Shown in pieces: positions 15,976-25,747 of a stretch of 64,000 nt of DNA. The stretch lies in contig NZ_SMLZ01000107.1 in assembly GCF_009711415.1 (NCBI RefSeq), positions 124,001 to 188,000 of the forward strand, in the 5' to 3' direction. The notes beneath the pieces were generated by a model that ran no database searches, was not told where the DNA came from, and saw nothing but the letters and a program-made list of their open reading frames with translations. Source of the stretch: Roseibium denhamense. GTDB taxonomy: Bacteria > Pseudomonadota > Alphaproteobacteria > Rhizobiales > Stappiaceae. Both the position numbers and the translations under genes were made by a program. Position 1 is the first letter of the stretch; each line of letters begins with the position of its first letter.

Positions 15976-17559
15976 TCAGACCGCTTTTCCGGGCTCATCA
16001 AACTTGTGGCCATAGTCCACGGCAATTTCATAATCGGGATCTTCAAGAACCGAGACTTCGACGAGATTGCCCGCCTTTGCCAAGAGCTTCTGGCAATCAG
16101 GGGAAAGGTGCCGTAGGTGGAGCCGTTTTCCGGCGGCCTCATACTTGGAGGCCAGTGCGTCGATTGCTTCAAGGCCTGAATGATCCACCACGCGGCTGTC
16201 AATAAAGTCGATGACAACATCGTCCGGGTCTTCTTGCGGGTTAAAGAGATCCGCAAAGCCGGTGGTCGATCCGAAGAAAAGCGGGCCTGACAACCGATAG
16301 ACCTTCCAGCCTTCCTTGCTTGTTCCGATCCGGCTGCGGATCCGGCTTGCCGCGTTCCAGGCATAGGCGAGCGCCGAAATAATCACACCGACGACAACCG
16401 CAACGGCTAGGTCCGCATAAACGGTAACGCCGGTCACTATGATCATGACGAGCGCATCTGTCAGCGGGATCTTGTGCATGATCTTCAAGCTGGTCCAGGC
16501 AAAGGTTCCGATCACGACCATGAACATGACGCCAACCAAGGCTGCGACAGGGATCTGCGCGATCAGCGGGGAGGCAACCATGATAAATGACAGGAGGAAG
16601 AGCGCTGCGGAAATCCCGGACAGACGGGTTCTGGCCCCCGATTTCACGTTGATCATGGACTGGCCGATCATGGCGCAGCCGCCCATGCCGCCGAAGAAGC
16701 CTGTCACAACGTTGGCTGTGCCCTGCGCCAGACACTCTTTCGAGGCACCGCCCTTGGTGTTGGTCATGTCCGCTACGAGGTTAAGCGTTAGCAGAGACTC
16801 GATCAGGCCAATAGCGGCCAGGATGATGGCGTAGGGCAGAATAATCTCGAGAGTCTCAAAATTCAGCGGGACCATCGGGATATGGAACTGCGGCAAACCG
16901 CCGGAGATATCCGCAAGGTTGCCAACAGACCTTGTGTCGAGATTGAATCCGAGAGCGAGGGCCGACACCACAAGAATGCCTGCCAAAGGTGCCGGGAAGG
17001 CTGTTGTCAGTTTTGGCAGGAACCAGATGACGGCCATCGTCAATGCGACCAGGCCAAGCATCAGATAGAGCTGGGAACCACTCATCCAAGTCAGCCCGCC
17101 AGCGCCGTCGTCCACCTTGAATTGACCCATCTGGGCCAGGAAGATCACGATTGCCAGTCCGTTCACGAAGCCGAGCATCACCGGGTGCGGCACCATCCGG
17201 ATGAATTTACCCCAGCGGAGAACACCCACCAGAAGCTGGATCAGGCCCATCAATACGACGGTCGCAAACAGATACTCAACGCCGTGCTGGGCAACGAGAG
17301 ACACCATGACCACTGCCAAGGCGCCGGTCGCACCGGAAATCATGCCGGGCCGGCCACCGATGCAGGCGGTAATCAGGCCGACGAAAAAGGCTGCGTAGAG
17401 GCCAACCAACGGATTGACGCCAGCGACAAATGCAAAGGCGACCGCCTCCGGCACAAGGGCGAGGGCGACCGTCAGGCCGGCGAGAAGTTCTGTTTTGATG
17501 CGGGCGGCGTCCATTTTGGTCGAATGGACGGAAGCGGCCGCTTCCGGGCGTGCGGACAC
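15976..17559 (-). CDS. SulP-family anion transporter with STAS domain
   Basis: A 527-residue inner-membrane transporter of the SLC26/SulP family. The N-terminal part opens with ELLAGLTVALALVPEAVAFAFVAGVNPLVGLYAAFFVGLI, the family signature, and holds roughly 10-12 hydrophobic segments including GGMGGCAMIGQSMINVKSGARTRLSG. The C-terminal STAS domain begins near residue 430 and keeps VIDFIDSRVVDHSGLEAIDAL, which carries the usual Asp/Ser switch region. Substrates in the family are sulfate, bicarbonate or other anions; with no carbonic anhydrase or sulfate genes alongside, the ion cannot be chosen. Confidence 0.93.
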   Translation of the reverse strand: MSARPEAAASVHSTKMDAARIKTELLAGLTVALALVPEAVAFAFVAGVNPLVGLYAAFFVGLITACIGGRPGMISGATGALAVVMVSLVAQHGVEYLFATVVLMGLIQLLVGVLRWGKFIRMVPHPVMLGFVNGLAIVIFLAQMGQFKVDDGAGGLTWMSGSQLYLMLGLVALTMAVIWFLPKLTTAFPAPLAGILVVSALALGFNLDTRSVGNLADISGGLPQFHIPMVPLNFETLEIILPYAIILAAIGLIESLLTLNLVADMTNTKGGASKECLAQGTANVVTGFFGGMGGCAMIGQSMINVKSGARTRLSGISAALFLLSFIMVASPLIAQIPVAALVGVMFMVVIGTFAWTSLKIMHKIPLTDALVMIIVTGVTVYADLAVAVVVGVIISALAYAWNAASRIRSRIGTSKEGWKVYRLSGPLFFGSTTGFADLFNPQEDPDDVVIDFIDSRVVDHSGLEAIDALASKYEAAGKRLHLRHLSPDCQKLLAKAGNLVEVSVLEDPDYEIAVDYGHKFDEPGKAV

Positions 17560-17900
17560 GTCTGTCTCCAGATCTTGTTCTTGGGTTTATCGCCTGCGCC
17601 TCGTACACATCCACGTGAGTTTGACCCAGATCACTCCGGGCGGTTCTATCTGAATTGCGGCACTGCAGCAAGGATACTGTTGGAATACCAGCCATGAATG
17701 CTCTGCAATCTTCGACGGGTCTGTATGAAGGCGTCTCAAGTAAATCAAAAGTTTTTATATTTGTATTTTCGCGCAATAATTGTGAAAATTAAAATAATCA
17801 CTGCGTAGTGTTTTTATCTTAACTCAGTTTTGAAAGTGTCTATCTATACTAATCGGATTAAAATAACGAATAGCGGTCCGGTTGGGAGGATAGTAACGTC
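17560..17900. other. Divergent intergenic region between SulP and solute-binding genes
   Basis: About 340 bp holding both promoters. The right half (17740-17880) is strongly AT-rich, with a short dyad CACTGCGTAGTG near 17800 and a TATACT element at 17845-17850. No RNA gene or coding frame is evident. Confidence 0.5.
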
Positions 17901-18623
17901 ATGCGTCGTTGGGTGTTCGCAATCGGTTTGCTTCTTTGGCCATCCGTCTTGCTGCCGGTGAAAGCGGCCGAACCCCTAAAATTCTCAACCATTCAAGATT
18001 CCACCGTATCTGCTGTTGCGGCGGCGATTGTATCGCGGGCCTATGAGGCCCTTGGGATTGGCATAGAGATCTATCCAACCTCGGGCACACGGGCCATAAC
18101 GCTTGCGGTCAAAGGGGCGGTAGACGGGGACTTGGTGCGTATTTCGGCCGTGCCCGAAAAACATCCCGTGCTGATCCCTATTGAGATCCCTGGCTTTGCC
18201 CTAGAAGGTGCCATTTTCGTGCGCAGGCAAGATGCCGGCCGCTTTGAGCGTGGCTTACCTCACGACGCCTATGTCGGTTACCAGAAAGGGGTCATTCTTT
18301 CGGAACGGATTGCCAAGTCATTTGAGAACACATGGGCTGGTGAGACTGAACGTGAGTTGTTTGTGATGCTGCAGGAAAGACGCCTGGATGCGGTGATCAG
18401 CGACACCATTGATGGCACACTCCTTGTCGCACAACTTTGCGCGCATAATCTTGTTGCGCTGGGCGGTTCGGTCGAGGCCGTACAGTTCTACCACCTGTTA
18501 CATGAACGCAATAAGGGCTTGGCACCGCAAGTCGGCGGAGCCCTGAAACGCCTTTATGAAACCGGTGAAACCAAGCAGATTATCCAGTCTGAGCTTTCGA
18601 GTAAAAAAGCGGTCTGTGGCTAG
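17901..18623 (+). CDS. Periplasmic solute-binding protein (SBP_bac_3-like), orphan
   Basis: A 240-residue exported protein: signal peptide (about 1-22, ending VKAAEP) then EPLKFSTIQ..., the usual start of family-3 binding proteins. The two-lobe pattern is suggested by GDLVRISAVPEKHPVL in lobe one and LDAVISDTIDGTLLVAQL in the return strand, where binding proteins usually have the Asp that holds the amino group. A GGGAGG precedes the ATG by about 10 bp. No permease or ATPase accompanies it, so it may feed a sensory protein or a distant transporter. The ligand is unknown and the family match is weaker than for the gene at 18808. Confidence 0.8.
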   Translation: MRRWVFAIGLLLWPSVLLPVKAAEPLKFSTIQDSTVSAVAAAIVSRAYEALGIGIEIYPTSGTRAITLAVKGAVDGDLVRISAVPEKHPVLIPIEIPGFALEGAIFVRRQDAGRFERGLPHDAYVGYQKGVILSERIAKSFENTWAGETERELFVMLQERRLDAVISDTIDGTLLVAQLCAHNLVALGGSVEAVQFYHLLHERNKGLAPQVGGALKRLYETGETKQIIQSELSSKKAVCG

Positions 18624-18807
18624 AAGGTTTGAGTTGATTTTCGGAAAAATTACCTGCTCCGAAGTCCAGGGTGATTTGCATGCATACATCTTTTGATTTG
18701 TATTCATGGTGACGAAGTAAACGTTGGAGATTTGTAATAATTCACTATGTTTCCCGGTTCAGGTCCATGCATTAATATACGTGAGGTTCTGATTTGGAGG
18801 CACAATA

Positions 18808-19554
18808 GTGCGTGGAATTGTTAAGCAGTGCACTGTTGTCCTGGGGTTTTTGATAGCTGTTCCGGCTGCAGCAGAACCGCTTAAACTTGCGACCGATGAA
18901 TGGCCGCCCTTTCGAATTTCGGGCGAAAGCGGATTGACCGGCCTCGATATTGATTTTATGCAGGCAGTCGCAAAACGCGTATCGGGCGATCTTGAAGTCG
19001 TCCAAATGCCATGGGGGCGGGCGCTGACCTCCATGCAGAACGGGTCCGCGGATGTGATGAGCGGACTTGCCTACCGGGATGAGCGGGCAGAGTTCATTTC
19101 ATATACCGACACGCCCTACTACAACTGCACAACTGCATTCTACGCCCGCCAAGGCGAAGGCCAGGGGATCAAAACCTATGAGGATTTGCAGAATGTGCCG
19201 GTCGGTTACGTTCTGCACTCGGCGTACTTCGACCGGTTTGACAATGATACCGCGCTTTACAAGGTCGGTGTCGCGCAGGAGAGCACTTTGCTTGACATGC
19301 TCGTGCACGGCCGGATCCCTCTCATGATCGGGACAGACTGTCAGGTTGACTACATCATCCAGCGCGAAGGGCTGTCCGCTCAGATCGAAGAGGTCCCCTA
19401 CAATCCGGGCAACTCTGTCGACCTGTTTCTCGGCGTTTCAAAGAGATCTCCTTGGGCGGAGGATATGGACCGCTTCAACGAAGTCGTCCGGGAGCTGATT
19501 GCTGAAGGCTTCGTATCGCAGTCTGCGGAGATGTATTACGGTCCTGAAAGCTGA
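18808..19554 (+). CDS. Periplasmic solute-binding protein, family 3
   Basis: A 248-residue exported binding protein starting at GTG 18808, with TGGAGG 8 bp upstream. After the signal peptide (about 1-22) it shows family-3 landmarks: LKLATDEWPPFRISGESGLTGLDIDFMQAVAKR, then MPWGRALTSMQNGSADVMSGLAYRDERAEFISYTDTPYY, the pattern of polar amino-acid-type binding proteins. Two or three Cys residues (YYNCTT, TDCQVD) could form a disulfide. No transporter genes adjoin. It converges with the membrane cyclase at 19567, 12 bp away. Confidence 0.88.
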   Translation: MRGIVKQCTVVLGFLIAVPAAAEPLKLATDEWPPFRISGESGLTGLDIDFMQAVAKRVSGDLEVVQMPWGRALTSMQNGSADVMSGLAYRDERAEFISYTDTPYYNCTTAFYARQGEGQGIKTYEDLQNVPVGYVLHSAYFDRFDNDTALYKVGVAQESTLLDMLVHGRIPLMIGTDCQVDYIIQREGLSAQIEEVPYNPGNSVDLFLGVSKRSPWAEDMDRFNEVVRELIAEGFVSQSAEMYYGPES

Positions 19555-19566
19555 CGCCAACACAAG

Positions 19567-20937
19567 TTACCGCCGTTCAGCGTTTCGTAATGCCCAAACA
19601 GGCCAGCTGCCTGGGAGGCCCTTCAACGGATGGCTTCCGGCAGCTTCAAGCTCAGGGGCTGTTGCTTTGTTCATCACAGCTTCATCTGCGATGATTGATG
19701 CACCAAGTGTCTTTCCCAGCGCCTCGAGCCGGGCAGCCCGGTTTACCGTCTCGCCATAGACGGTAAAGGCCTGGCGGTCCGATGATCCGACGCTGCCAGC
19801 GGCCAGTGGCCCACCGGCCAGGCCTACCCTTAAAGAAAAGCCTTCCGCACGGGCGTGACCGACAAGGTCGCGGGCGCACTGAAGCGCGGCTGTTTCCGGC
19901 TCATCAATTGATATCGGTGTGTTGAACGTTGCCAGCAATCCATCCCCGGTGAAGAGGATGACAACACCGTTGCATGCGGACACACTGCTGGCTGCCAGGT
20001 CCAGGAAACGGTTCAGGCGGCTGATGACTTCAGTTGGCGGTTTCCCGGCGGCGTAGTCCGAGAATCCGGCGATATCCGCGATCAGCACGACGCCATGCAC
20101 TCCTTGCGGGCCCATTGCTTGCGTGTCGTTTACAAGGCGCAGTGCAACGGCTTCGGGAACGTATTTTCCCAAGATGCTTGTCGCCCGCTCACGGGCAGCT
20201 TGTTCATCCTGGCGGGCTTGTTCTGCGCGTAACTGCGAGAAGAAGACCTGCCGCGCCCTGTAAACCGCAAGCGCCAGAATGGCTGAGGCCAGGAAAGCCA
20301 TTCCAGCTTCCCCAACCCGGTTGCCTGTTCCGGCAAACTCCACGGACAAGAACAGGGTTTCGTAATCGGCCGTGGTCGGATTGTCTGGAAAATCCCGCCA
20401 TTCCAGGCGGCGCGGCATATCCTGAAGCACCCACCAGTAGGCTGTGAACCAGCCAAAGACGGCAACACATCCGCTCCACAGGACCAGCCGCCAGGACAAG
20501 GAGAGACAGGCCATTGCGATGAGCGGAAACAGGAGGTGAATGCCATAGGCCCGGAATGCCATGATTTGCGGAATGTCCTGACCCTGGCGCAAAGGCACAA
20601 GTGCGAACGCGGCACATACGGCAAGAATATCAATGGTGTAGATCGTGTACTTCAACCACCATCTGTCGAGCCGGGTACCGATTAAAAAATAGGTCGCCAC
20701 GCCATAGAGGGTCAGACCCGTCAAAATACCGGCCGCAGCGGATGATACGGCTGCGCCAATCAAAAAATTCGCGGTAATCCAGTAGGCTGCAGTCACTCCA
20801 ATCACAGCCGTCCGGCAGAGAATGGCGAGTTTCAGGCCCGCGCGTTCCGCCGTTTCAAGACGGGATAGCTCATGGTCATTGGTGTCGTCCCGGCGGGACC
20901 GGCTGGCATCGGCTTCAAACTGCGTGACCTCTGGCAA
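19567..20937 (-). CDS. Membrane-anchored class III adenylate/guanylate cyclase
   Basis: A 456-residue cyclase. About six hydrophobic segments occupy residues 30-230, without a large periplasmic loop, followed by a short linker helix and the catalytic domain (about 260-440). Metal Asp residues are in VLIADIAGFSDY and FTGDGLLATF; the Asn/Arg pair is in YGETVNRAARLEA. The start is TTG 20937, supported by GGAGG placed 5 bp upstream. The gene lies 90 bp behind the SPFH gene on the same strand and may be co-transcribed. Confidence 0.92.
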   Translation of the reverse strand: MPEVTQFEADASRSRRDDTNDHELSRLETAERAGLKLAILCRTAVIGVTAAYWITANFLIGAAVSSAAAGILTGLTLYGVATYFLIGTRLDRWWLKYTIYTIDILAVCAAFALVPLRQGQDIPQIMAFRAYGIHLLFPLIAMACLSLSWRLVLWSGCVAVFGWFTAYWWVLQDMPRRLEWRDFPDNPTTADYETLFLSVEFAGTGNRVGEAGMAFLASAILALAVYRARQVFFSQLRAEQARQDEQAARERATSILGKYVPEAVALRLVNDTQAMGPQGVHGVVLIADIAGFSDYAAGKPPTEVISRLNRFLDLAASSVSACNGVVILFTGDGLLATFNTPISIDEPETAALQCARDLVGHARAEGFSLRVGLAGGPLAAGSVGSSDRQAFTVYGETVNRAARLEALGKTLGASIIADEAVMNKATAPELEAAGSHPLKGLPGSWPVWALRNAERR

Positions 20938-21027
20938 ATGGCCTCCGTTTCCAATGATCGATCAGGTGCTTGCCTTCTCGAGAATAGGGGCGGTGCCGAG
21001 TTTGTCGATACCGGACATCCCCGGTCG

Positions 21028-22812
21028 TCACTGACCCTGCGGCCGAATGGCACCCGCCGCTGGAGACTGCCCGCCAATGCTGGCGCCCAGAAGGGCCGCA
21101 GCGCCTGCAAGGCCGGCGCCGTCTCCTCCGACAACCGTGTTGGGAACGAGTTTGCCCACCAAGCCGACCAGTTCCGGTTTACGCTCCAAAGATGTCAGCA
21201 GCTTTTCAAGCGCTTGAAGAAGTGCCACGCGGTCCTGTCCGAGAACATCTACCTGGGCACGCTGGCCGCGTGCCAGCTCCTCCAGATACTGCCGCTCCGC
21301 CCGGCCAAGCGCTGCCCGCTCCTGTTCCCGCTGGTTGGCCACTTGAACAGCGATCTGTGCTTCAACGAGGCGCGGCTGCTCATCGGCTGTCGACCGGGCT
21401 TGTTCTGTTTCTATCCGCTTTTGCTGCGCATCCGTTTCCCGCTCGTATGCGGTTGATAACTGGTCGGCCAGTTGAACCCGCAGGCGGGACACAAGCAGTT
21501 CCGGCGGGATTGCCGGTTCGCCCAGGCGTATTTCGCGGATGTCGACACCGGCCTTGTTGCCCTCCACCTTGATCTGCTGCTCGATGGTCTGTTCGAGGGC
21601 GTCGCGGTTTTCGATCAAATCGAGCACACGGGTTGGGCGCACAGTGAAACTTGGGGGATCGGCCAAAGTCCCGTCCGGGTTCTTGTCCTGAACGCGGATG
21701 GAGGCCCCGGCGACGTTCCTCACAATCGACCGTATGGCCGGCGTCAGGATCCTGTTTTCGATTTCGCCCAGACCGCCGACAGATCCGACAACTACCGGTG
21801 CATTGTCGGGATCGACCTGGACGAGTGCGCGCAGCTCCAACGGAATATCCCAGCCTTCAACCTTGACGAAGACGGCGCGGTCTGCGGCATCCTCCGGCAC
21901 GCCTTCCTGCACCGAACGCTCGTTTTGCTGGATGTTGCCTTGCTGGTCGACGGACAGGTCGATAATCCGCTTTGTATAGCCGCCCTTGTATTCCCAGGTT
22001 TGAACCCGTGTATCGACCAATGTCACTTCATATGCCTGGCGGTTCAGGTAGTAGGCGCCGGGGAACAGAGGGTCTTTCCAAATGCCGACGCAGCCCCGCG
22101 GAACCAGCGGAACGGTGAGCGCCTCGCGCGAGGCGGTGGAGGCAGAGACTTCCTCCTCCACGCAGTTGATACCGGGCTGGCTCACATTCGATTTGACTAC
22201 GCCGACATGACCGGCCGGGATAATGGTCGCTGCTGTGTTTTCATCCAGGCGCACATCGAACAGATAGCGGTTCAGGCGGTACTGACCCGGCTTCAAAACG
22301 GTTTCTTGTGGCCCGCGGAGACCGCTTAGGGTCAGGAAACTTTCTGCTTTCAGCATCTCGCCCACTTCTGCGTCCGGGATCGCAGGGGCCATGAACATGC
22401 CTGATGGCATGGCACTGCCGTCAAGGGCGGTGAGCTGGCCATAATAGCCTTCCGGAATGGTTACGACCTCCCATTCCTCAAAGTCATAAAGGACTCGGAC
22501 CAGCGGAATGAAATGAAAGCCTGGGCCGAGGATTTCCGCTTGCGGCCCTTTTTCGCCTTCCAAAGCGATAATGCGGCCTTCCGGGAGCTCGTTGAAGGCA
22601 TAGATGCGCTTCAGGTGGCCAACGCTATTGGCATCGACCAGCACGAAAGATGTCGACAGCAGCATAAAGCCGCCGATGGCGATCAGGACAGATCCGACAA
22701 GGCGCCCACCGAGGATCCGGACAATGCGTGGCCCCGCTGCCGGTGTGCCGCCGCGAAGAAAAGCTCCGGCTCCTATTACGATCGCCACAAGGCCGATAAT
22801 TACACCGAGCAT
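21028..22812 (-). CDS. SPFH/band 7 (flotillin-like) membrane protein
   Basis: A 594-residue protein with two N-terminal hydrophobic segments (about 2-20 and 38-60), then a band 7/SPFH region visible as HLKRIYAFNELPEGRIIALEGEKGPQAEILGPGFHFIPLVR and a later VKVEGWDIPLELRALVQVDPDNAP. Residues 440-545 are a long charged coiled coil rich in Glu, Gln and Arg, and the tail is Gly/Ala-rich. Such proteins oligomerise and organise membrane microdomains. ATG 22812, preceded by GGGAG, is preferred over GTG 22815. The adjacent membrane cyclase could sit in the same domain (inference). Confidence 0.88.
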   Translation of the reverse strand: MLGVIIGLVAIVIGAGAFLRGGTPAAGPRIVRILGGRLVGSVLIAIGGFMLLSTSFVLVDANSVGHLKRIYAFNELPEGRIIALEGEKGPQAEILGPGFHFIPLVRVLYDFEEWEVVTIPEGYYGQLTALDGSAMPSGMFMAPAIPDAEVGEMLKAESFLTLSGLRGPQETVLKPGQYRLNRYLFDVRLDENTAATIIPAGHVGVVKSNVSQPGINCVEEEVSASTASREALTVPLVPRGCVGIWKDPLFPGAYYLNRQAYEVTLVDTRVQTWEYKGGYTKRIIDLSVDQQGNIQQNERSVQEGVPEDAADRAVFVKVEGWDIPLELRALVQVDPDNAPVVVGSVGGLGEIENRILTPAIRSIVRNVAGASIRVQDKNPDGTLADPPSFTVRPTRVLDLIENRDALEQTIEQQIKVEGNKAGVDIREIRLGEPAIPPELLVSRLRVQLADQLSTAYERETDAQQKRIETEQARSTADEQPRLVEAQIAVQVANQREQERAALGRAERQYLEELARGQRAQVDVLGQDRVALLQALEKLLTSLERKPELVGLVGKLVPNTVVGGDGAGLAGAAALLGASIGGQSPAAGAIRPQGQ

Positions 22813-23014
22813 CACACGTCTCCCGAAAGCTGCGTCAAGACCTTATCAGAGTGTCTTCCGATAGGTGAGTCAAACAACAGAGCGATGACGATTGGAGCTG
22901 TATACTTGCGGTTCCGGTTAATCCGGCCATGGTTTGGCAAAAACACTCGACGGCTAAACGCCGGGAGATTAGAAAAGCTGATTGAACCGCCGAAAAGAGC
23001 GCTCGGGAGGACTT

Positions 23015-24193
23015 ATGAAGCCGACCAATCCGGTATTCACCGGTATCAACACAACCGTGTTTGAGACGATGTCGCGCCTTGCCATGGCACATGGCGCTGT
23101 CAATTTGGGCCAGGGATTTCCGGATGTTGATGGTCCGGAGGATATCAGGCAAGTCGCGGCTGATGCCCTGATGGAGGGGCCGAACCAGTACCCGCCGATG
23201 CTGGGTTTACCGGACCTCCGTGCTGCCGTTGCCGAAGCCAATAAGCGGTTTTACGGCCTGGATATTGATCCCAACCGGAATGTTCTGATTACGTCTGGGG
23301 CGACCGAGGCGCTTGCCGACAGTCTTTTCGCACTGGTCGAGCCTGGCGACGAAGTGGTCCTGATCGAGCCGCTGTACGATTGCTATCTTCCTTTGGTCAA
23401 ACAGGCTGGAGGGGTGCCGGTTACTGTGCGGGTCACGCCGCCGGACTGGCAGCTTGATGAGGCCGCATTGCGGGCAGCATTCTCATCGAAGACCAAAGCG
23501 ATCCTGCTCAACAATCCGATGAACCCGACCGCGAAGGTATTTTCAGATGCCGAACTCGGTCTCATCGCTGAGCTCTGCAGGGCGCATGATGCCTATGCGA
23601 TTTGCGACGAGGTCTACGAGCATCTTGTGTTTGATGGGCACCGGCACACCCCTCTAATGGCGTTTGAGGGCATGCGGGAGCGGACGCTGCGGATCGGTTC
23701 CGCCGGCAAGACTTTTTCACTCACCGGCTGGAAGGTTGGCTACATCACCGGGCCCGAAACGATGCTGGATGCGGTTTCCAAAGCCCATCAGTGGGTGACT
23801 TTTACAACCCCGCCGAACCTTCAAAAGGCGGTTGCCTACGGATTGCGCAAGGAGGACGCGTATTACGCTGGGCTGGCAGATGAGCTGATGCAAAAGCGTG
23901 ACCGCATGGCCGCCGGGCTTCAGGCTCTCGGCTTTAACGTTCTTCCGTGTTCGGCGACCTATTTTCTAACCTGCGGGATCGACGGGCTTGGGCTCGGCGC
24001 GACCGATGTTGAAGCTTGCGAAACCTTGGTCCGGGACGCCGGGGTCGCGGCCGTGCCGGTTTCCGCCTTTTACGGCAGTGACGCGCCGACCGGTTATGTG
24101 CGCTTTTGCTTTTGCAAGCGTAATGAGGTCATCGATGAGGCTCTAACCAGGTTGGGCGCCTTTTTGACTGCGGCACATGCCGAATCCGCATAG
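23015..24193 (+). CDS. Class I/II PLP aminotransferase (kynurenine/methionine-type)
   Basis: A 392-residue fold-type I aminotransferase. Typical features are NLGQGFPDVDGPEDI near the start, NPMNPTAKVFSDAEL with the Asn that contacts PLP, ICDEVYEHLVFDG with the Asp/Tyr pair, and the Schiff-base Lys in RIGSAGKTFSLTGWKVGY. The TG..GF/GQGFP opening resembles YbdL/kynurenine aminotransferase-type enzymes that act on Met, Gln or aromatic residues. Start ATG 23015 has GGGAGG 6 bp upstream; the longer frame from 22982 is not needed. Followed by an asparaginase gene after 36 bp, so probably co-transcribed. Confidence 0.92.
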   Translation: MKPTNPVFTGINTTVFETMSRLAMAHGAVNLGQGFPDVDGPEDIRQVAADALMEGPNQYPPMLGLPDLRAAVAEANKRFYGLDIDPNRNVLITSGATEALADSLFALVEPGDEVVLIEPLYDCYLPLVKQAGGVPVTVRVTPPDWQLDEAALRAAFSSKTKAILLNNPMNPTAKVFSDAELGLIAELCRAHDAYAICDEVYEHLVFDGHRHTPLMAFEGMRERTLRIGSAGKTFSLTGWKVGYITGPETMLDAVSKAHQWVTFTTPPNLQKAVAYGLRKEDAYYAGLADELMQKRDRMAAGLQALGFNVLPCSATYFLTCGIDGLGLGATDVEACETLVRDAGVAAVPVSAFYGSDAPTGYVRFCFCKRNEVIDEALTRLGAFLTAAHAESA

Positions 24194-24229
24194 GCTGACG
24201 CTACCTTTTACGATTCAAAGAGACCCTTC

Positions 24230-25258
24230 ATGAGCAATCCTGCCCTAGTGGAAGTTATCCGAGGCAACGTTACCGAGAGCCTTCACCGTGGCAGCATTGC
24301 GATCGTCGATTCTTCCGGCAAAACGGTTTGGTCCATTGGTGATGTGGATGCACCGGTGTTTCCGCGGTCCGCGATCAAGGCTTTGCAGGCCTTGCCCGTC
24401 GTGGAATCAGGCGCTGCTGATGCACTAGACCTGACTGATGCCGAGGTTGCTTTGGCTTGCGCGTCTCACAATGGCGAAGAGGTTCATGCCAACGCCGCGC
24501 GCGTCGTGCTTTTGAAGGCCGGTTTGACCGAAGACGACCTTGAATGCGGTCCGCAATGGCCGCAGCGTATGGAGGACGCGGCAAAGCTCATTCTTGAAGA
24601 TGAGACGCCCTGCGGCCTTCACAACAATTGCTCCGGCAAACACGCGGCGTTCCTCGGGCTTGCCAAGGTCATGGGCGTTCAGACCAAGGGATATGTGGAC
24701 GGCGCGCATCCGGTCCAGCAGGAAATCCGCGCGGCTGTCGAGCAGATGACCGGCGCCGTGATGTCCGAAGACGCGTGCGGGGTCGATGGCTGTTCCATTC
24801 CCACTTATGCGGCCCCGCTCAAGAATTTTGCAAAGGCATTTGCCGCTTTCGGAACCGGGGAGGGACTGGAGCGGCTGCGGGCCGAGGCGTGCGAACGGAT
24901 TTTCGATGCCTGCATCAACGATCCGTACATGGTCGCGGGCGCGGGGCGGCTATGCACGACGGTTATGGAAGGTTTCCGCGGCAGGGTCTTTGTCAAAACA
25001 GGTGCTGAAGGTGTTTTTTGTGCGTCCATCCCGGAGCTGGGATTTGGCATCGCCTTGAAGTGTGATGACGGCGCGACACGGGCCTCCGATGTCATGATGG
25101 CGACAATTCTCGAGGTGATGCTGGAGCTGAATGATGACGAGGCCCGGCTGCTGGACGGTTTGGTCAATCCGCCAATCCTGACCCGCAGGGGGATGCAAGC
25201 TGGTTGCATCCGCCCGCGCCAGGAGTTTTTGGCAGCGTTGAAATCCGCTTTGCCTTAA
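24230..25258 (+). CDS. L-asparaginase, Rhizobium etli type (class 3)
   Basis: A 342-residue asparaginase of the ReAII/ReAV family (Pfam asparaginase_II), unrelated to E. coli AnsA/AnsB. The catalytic Ser-Lys pairs known from ReAV map to Ser47 and Lys50 (FPRSAIKA), and Ser79 (CASHNGEE). The zinc-site residues map to Cys134, Lys137 (NNCSGKH) and Cys188 (DGCSIP). All positions shift by one relative to ReAV, so the active site seems intact. It releases ammonia and aspartate from asparagine in the cytoplasm. Follows the aminotransferase gene and converges with the GNAT gene, overlapping its end by 4 bp. Confidence 0.93.
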   Translation: MSNPALVEVIRGNVTESLHRGSIAIVDSSGKTVWSIGDVDAPVFPRSAIKALQALPVVESGAADALDLTDAEVALACASHNGEEVHANAARVVLLKAGLTEDDLECGPQWPQRMEDAAKLILEDETPCGLHNNCSGKHAAFLGLAKVMGVQTKGYVDGAHPVQQEIRAAVEQMTGAVMSEDACGVDGCSIPTYAAPLKNFAKAFAAFGTGEGLERLRAEACERIFDACINDPYMVAGAGRLCTTVMEGFRGRVFVKTGAEGVFCASIPELGFGIALKCDDGATRASDVMMATILEVMLELNDDEARLLDGLVNPPILTRRGMQAGCIRPRQEFLAALKSALP

Positions 25259-25734
25259 TCGCGTTTTGAAAGGCTAGAAGCCGAAACAGGCTTTGTCATT
25301 GTGACCTTGTTGTCCTGACGTGATGTTTCTGTCCAGCCAAGCCGACTGTAAAGGTCAACGTTTTCCGGCATCCCCACATGTGTGGCAAGGTCTATGGACC
25401 GTGCGCCGTTCTCTGTGAGCCGGGCCTCGGCCGCCTTAATCAGCTGCTTGCCGATACCGCGGCCTGCAAAGACGGGATCAACGGCGAGATTCATGATGTG
25501 GCCTTTGGCTGTCCCGTCCAGCCCGCAAATGATACAGCCTTGAATGCTGGTGCCGGAGCATGCGACCAAAACAGTGTTCCGGGCTATGTCCTCTTTGATG
25601 CCGGAAGAAACGTCCGGTAAATCGGAAATGCGTTGTTTTACTGGTGCATAGGCAGCTTCAATACACTGTTTGATAGCGCCTGCATCTTGCAAAGTTGCCT
25701 GGCGAATGTCTGTGTCGGCGCGTACAGTTTTCAT
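25255..25734 (-). CDS. GNAT-family N-acetyltransferase
   Basis: A 159-residue acetyltransferase with the acetyl-CoA signature MNLAVDPVFAGRGIGKQLIKAAEARL (about residues 75-100) and the C-terminal LYSRLGWTETSRQ. I chose ATG 25734, which has GAG about 8 bp upstream; the in-frame ATG at 25749 would overlap head to head with the DDAH start (CATG at 25747-25750). The promoter must therefore sit inside or beyond the first codons of the neighbour. Acceptor unknown. Confidence 0.87.
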   Translation of the reverse strand: MKTVRADTDIRQATLQDAGAIKQCIEAAYAPVKQRISDLPDVSSGIKEDIARNTVLVACSGTSIQGCIICGLDGTAKGHIMNLAVDPVFAGRGIGKQLIKAAEARLTENGARSIDLATHVGMPENVDLYSRLGWTETSRQDNKVTMTKPVSASSLSKRD

Positions 25735-25747
25735 TGGAGTCTCATTC

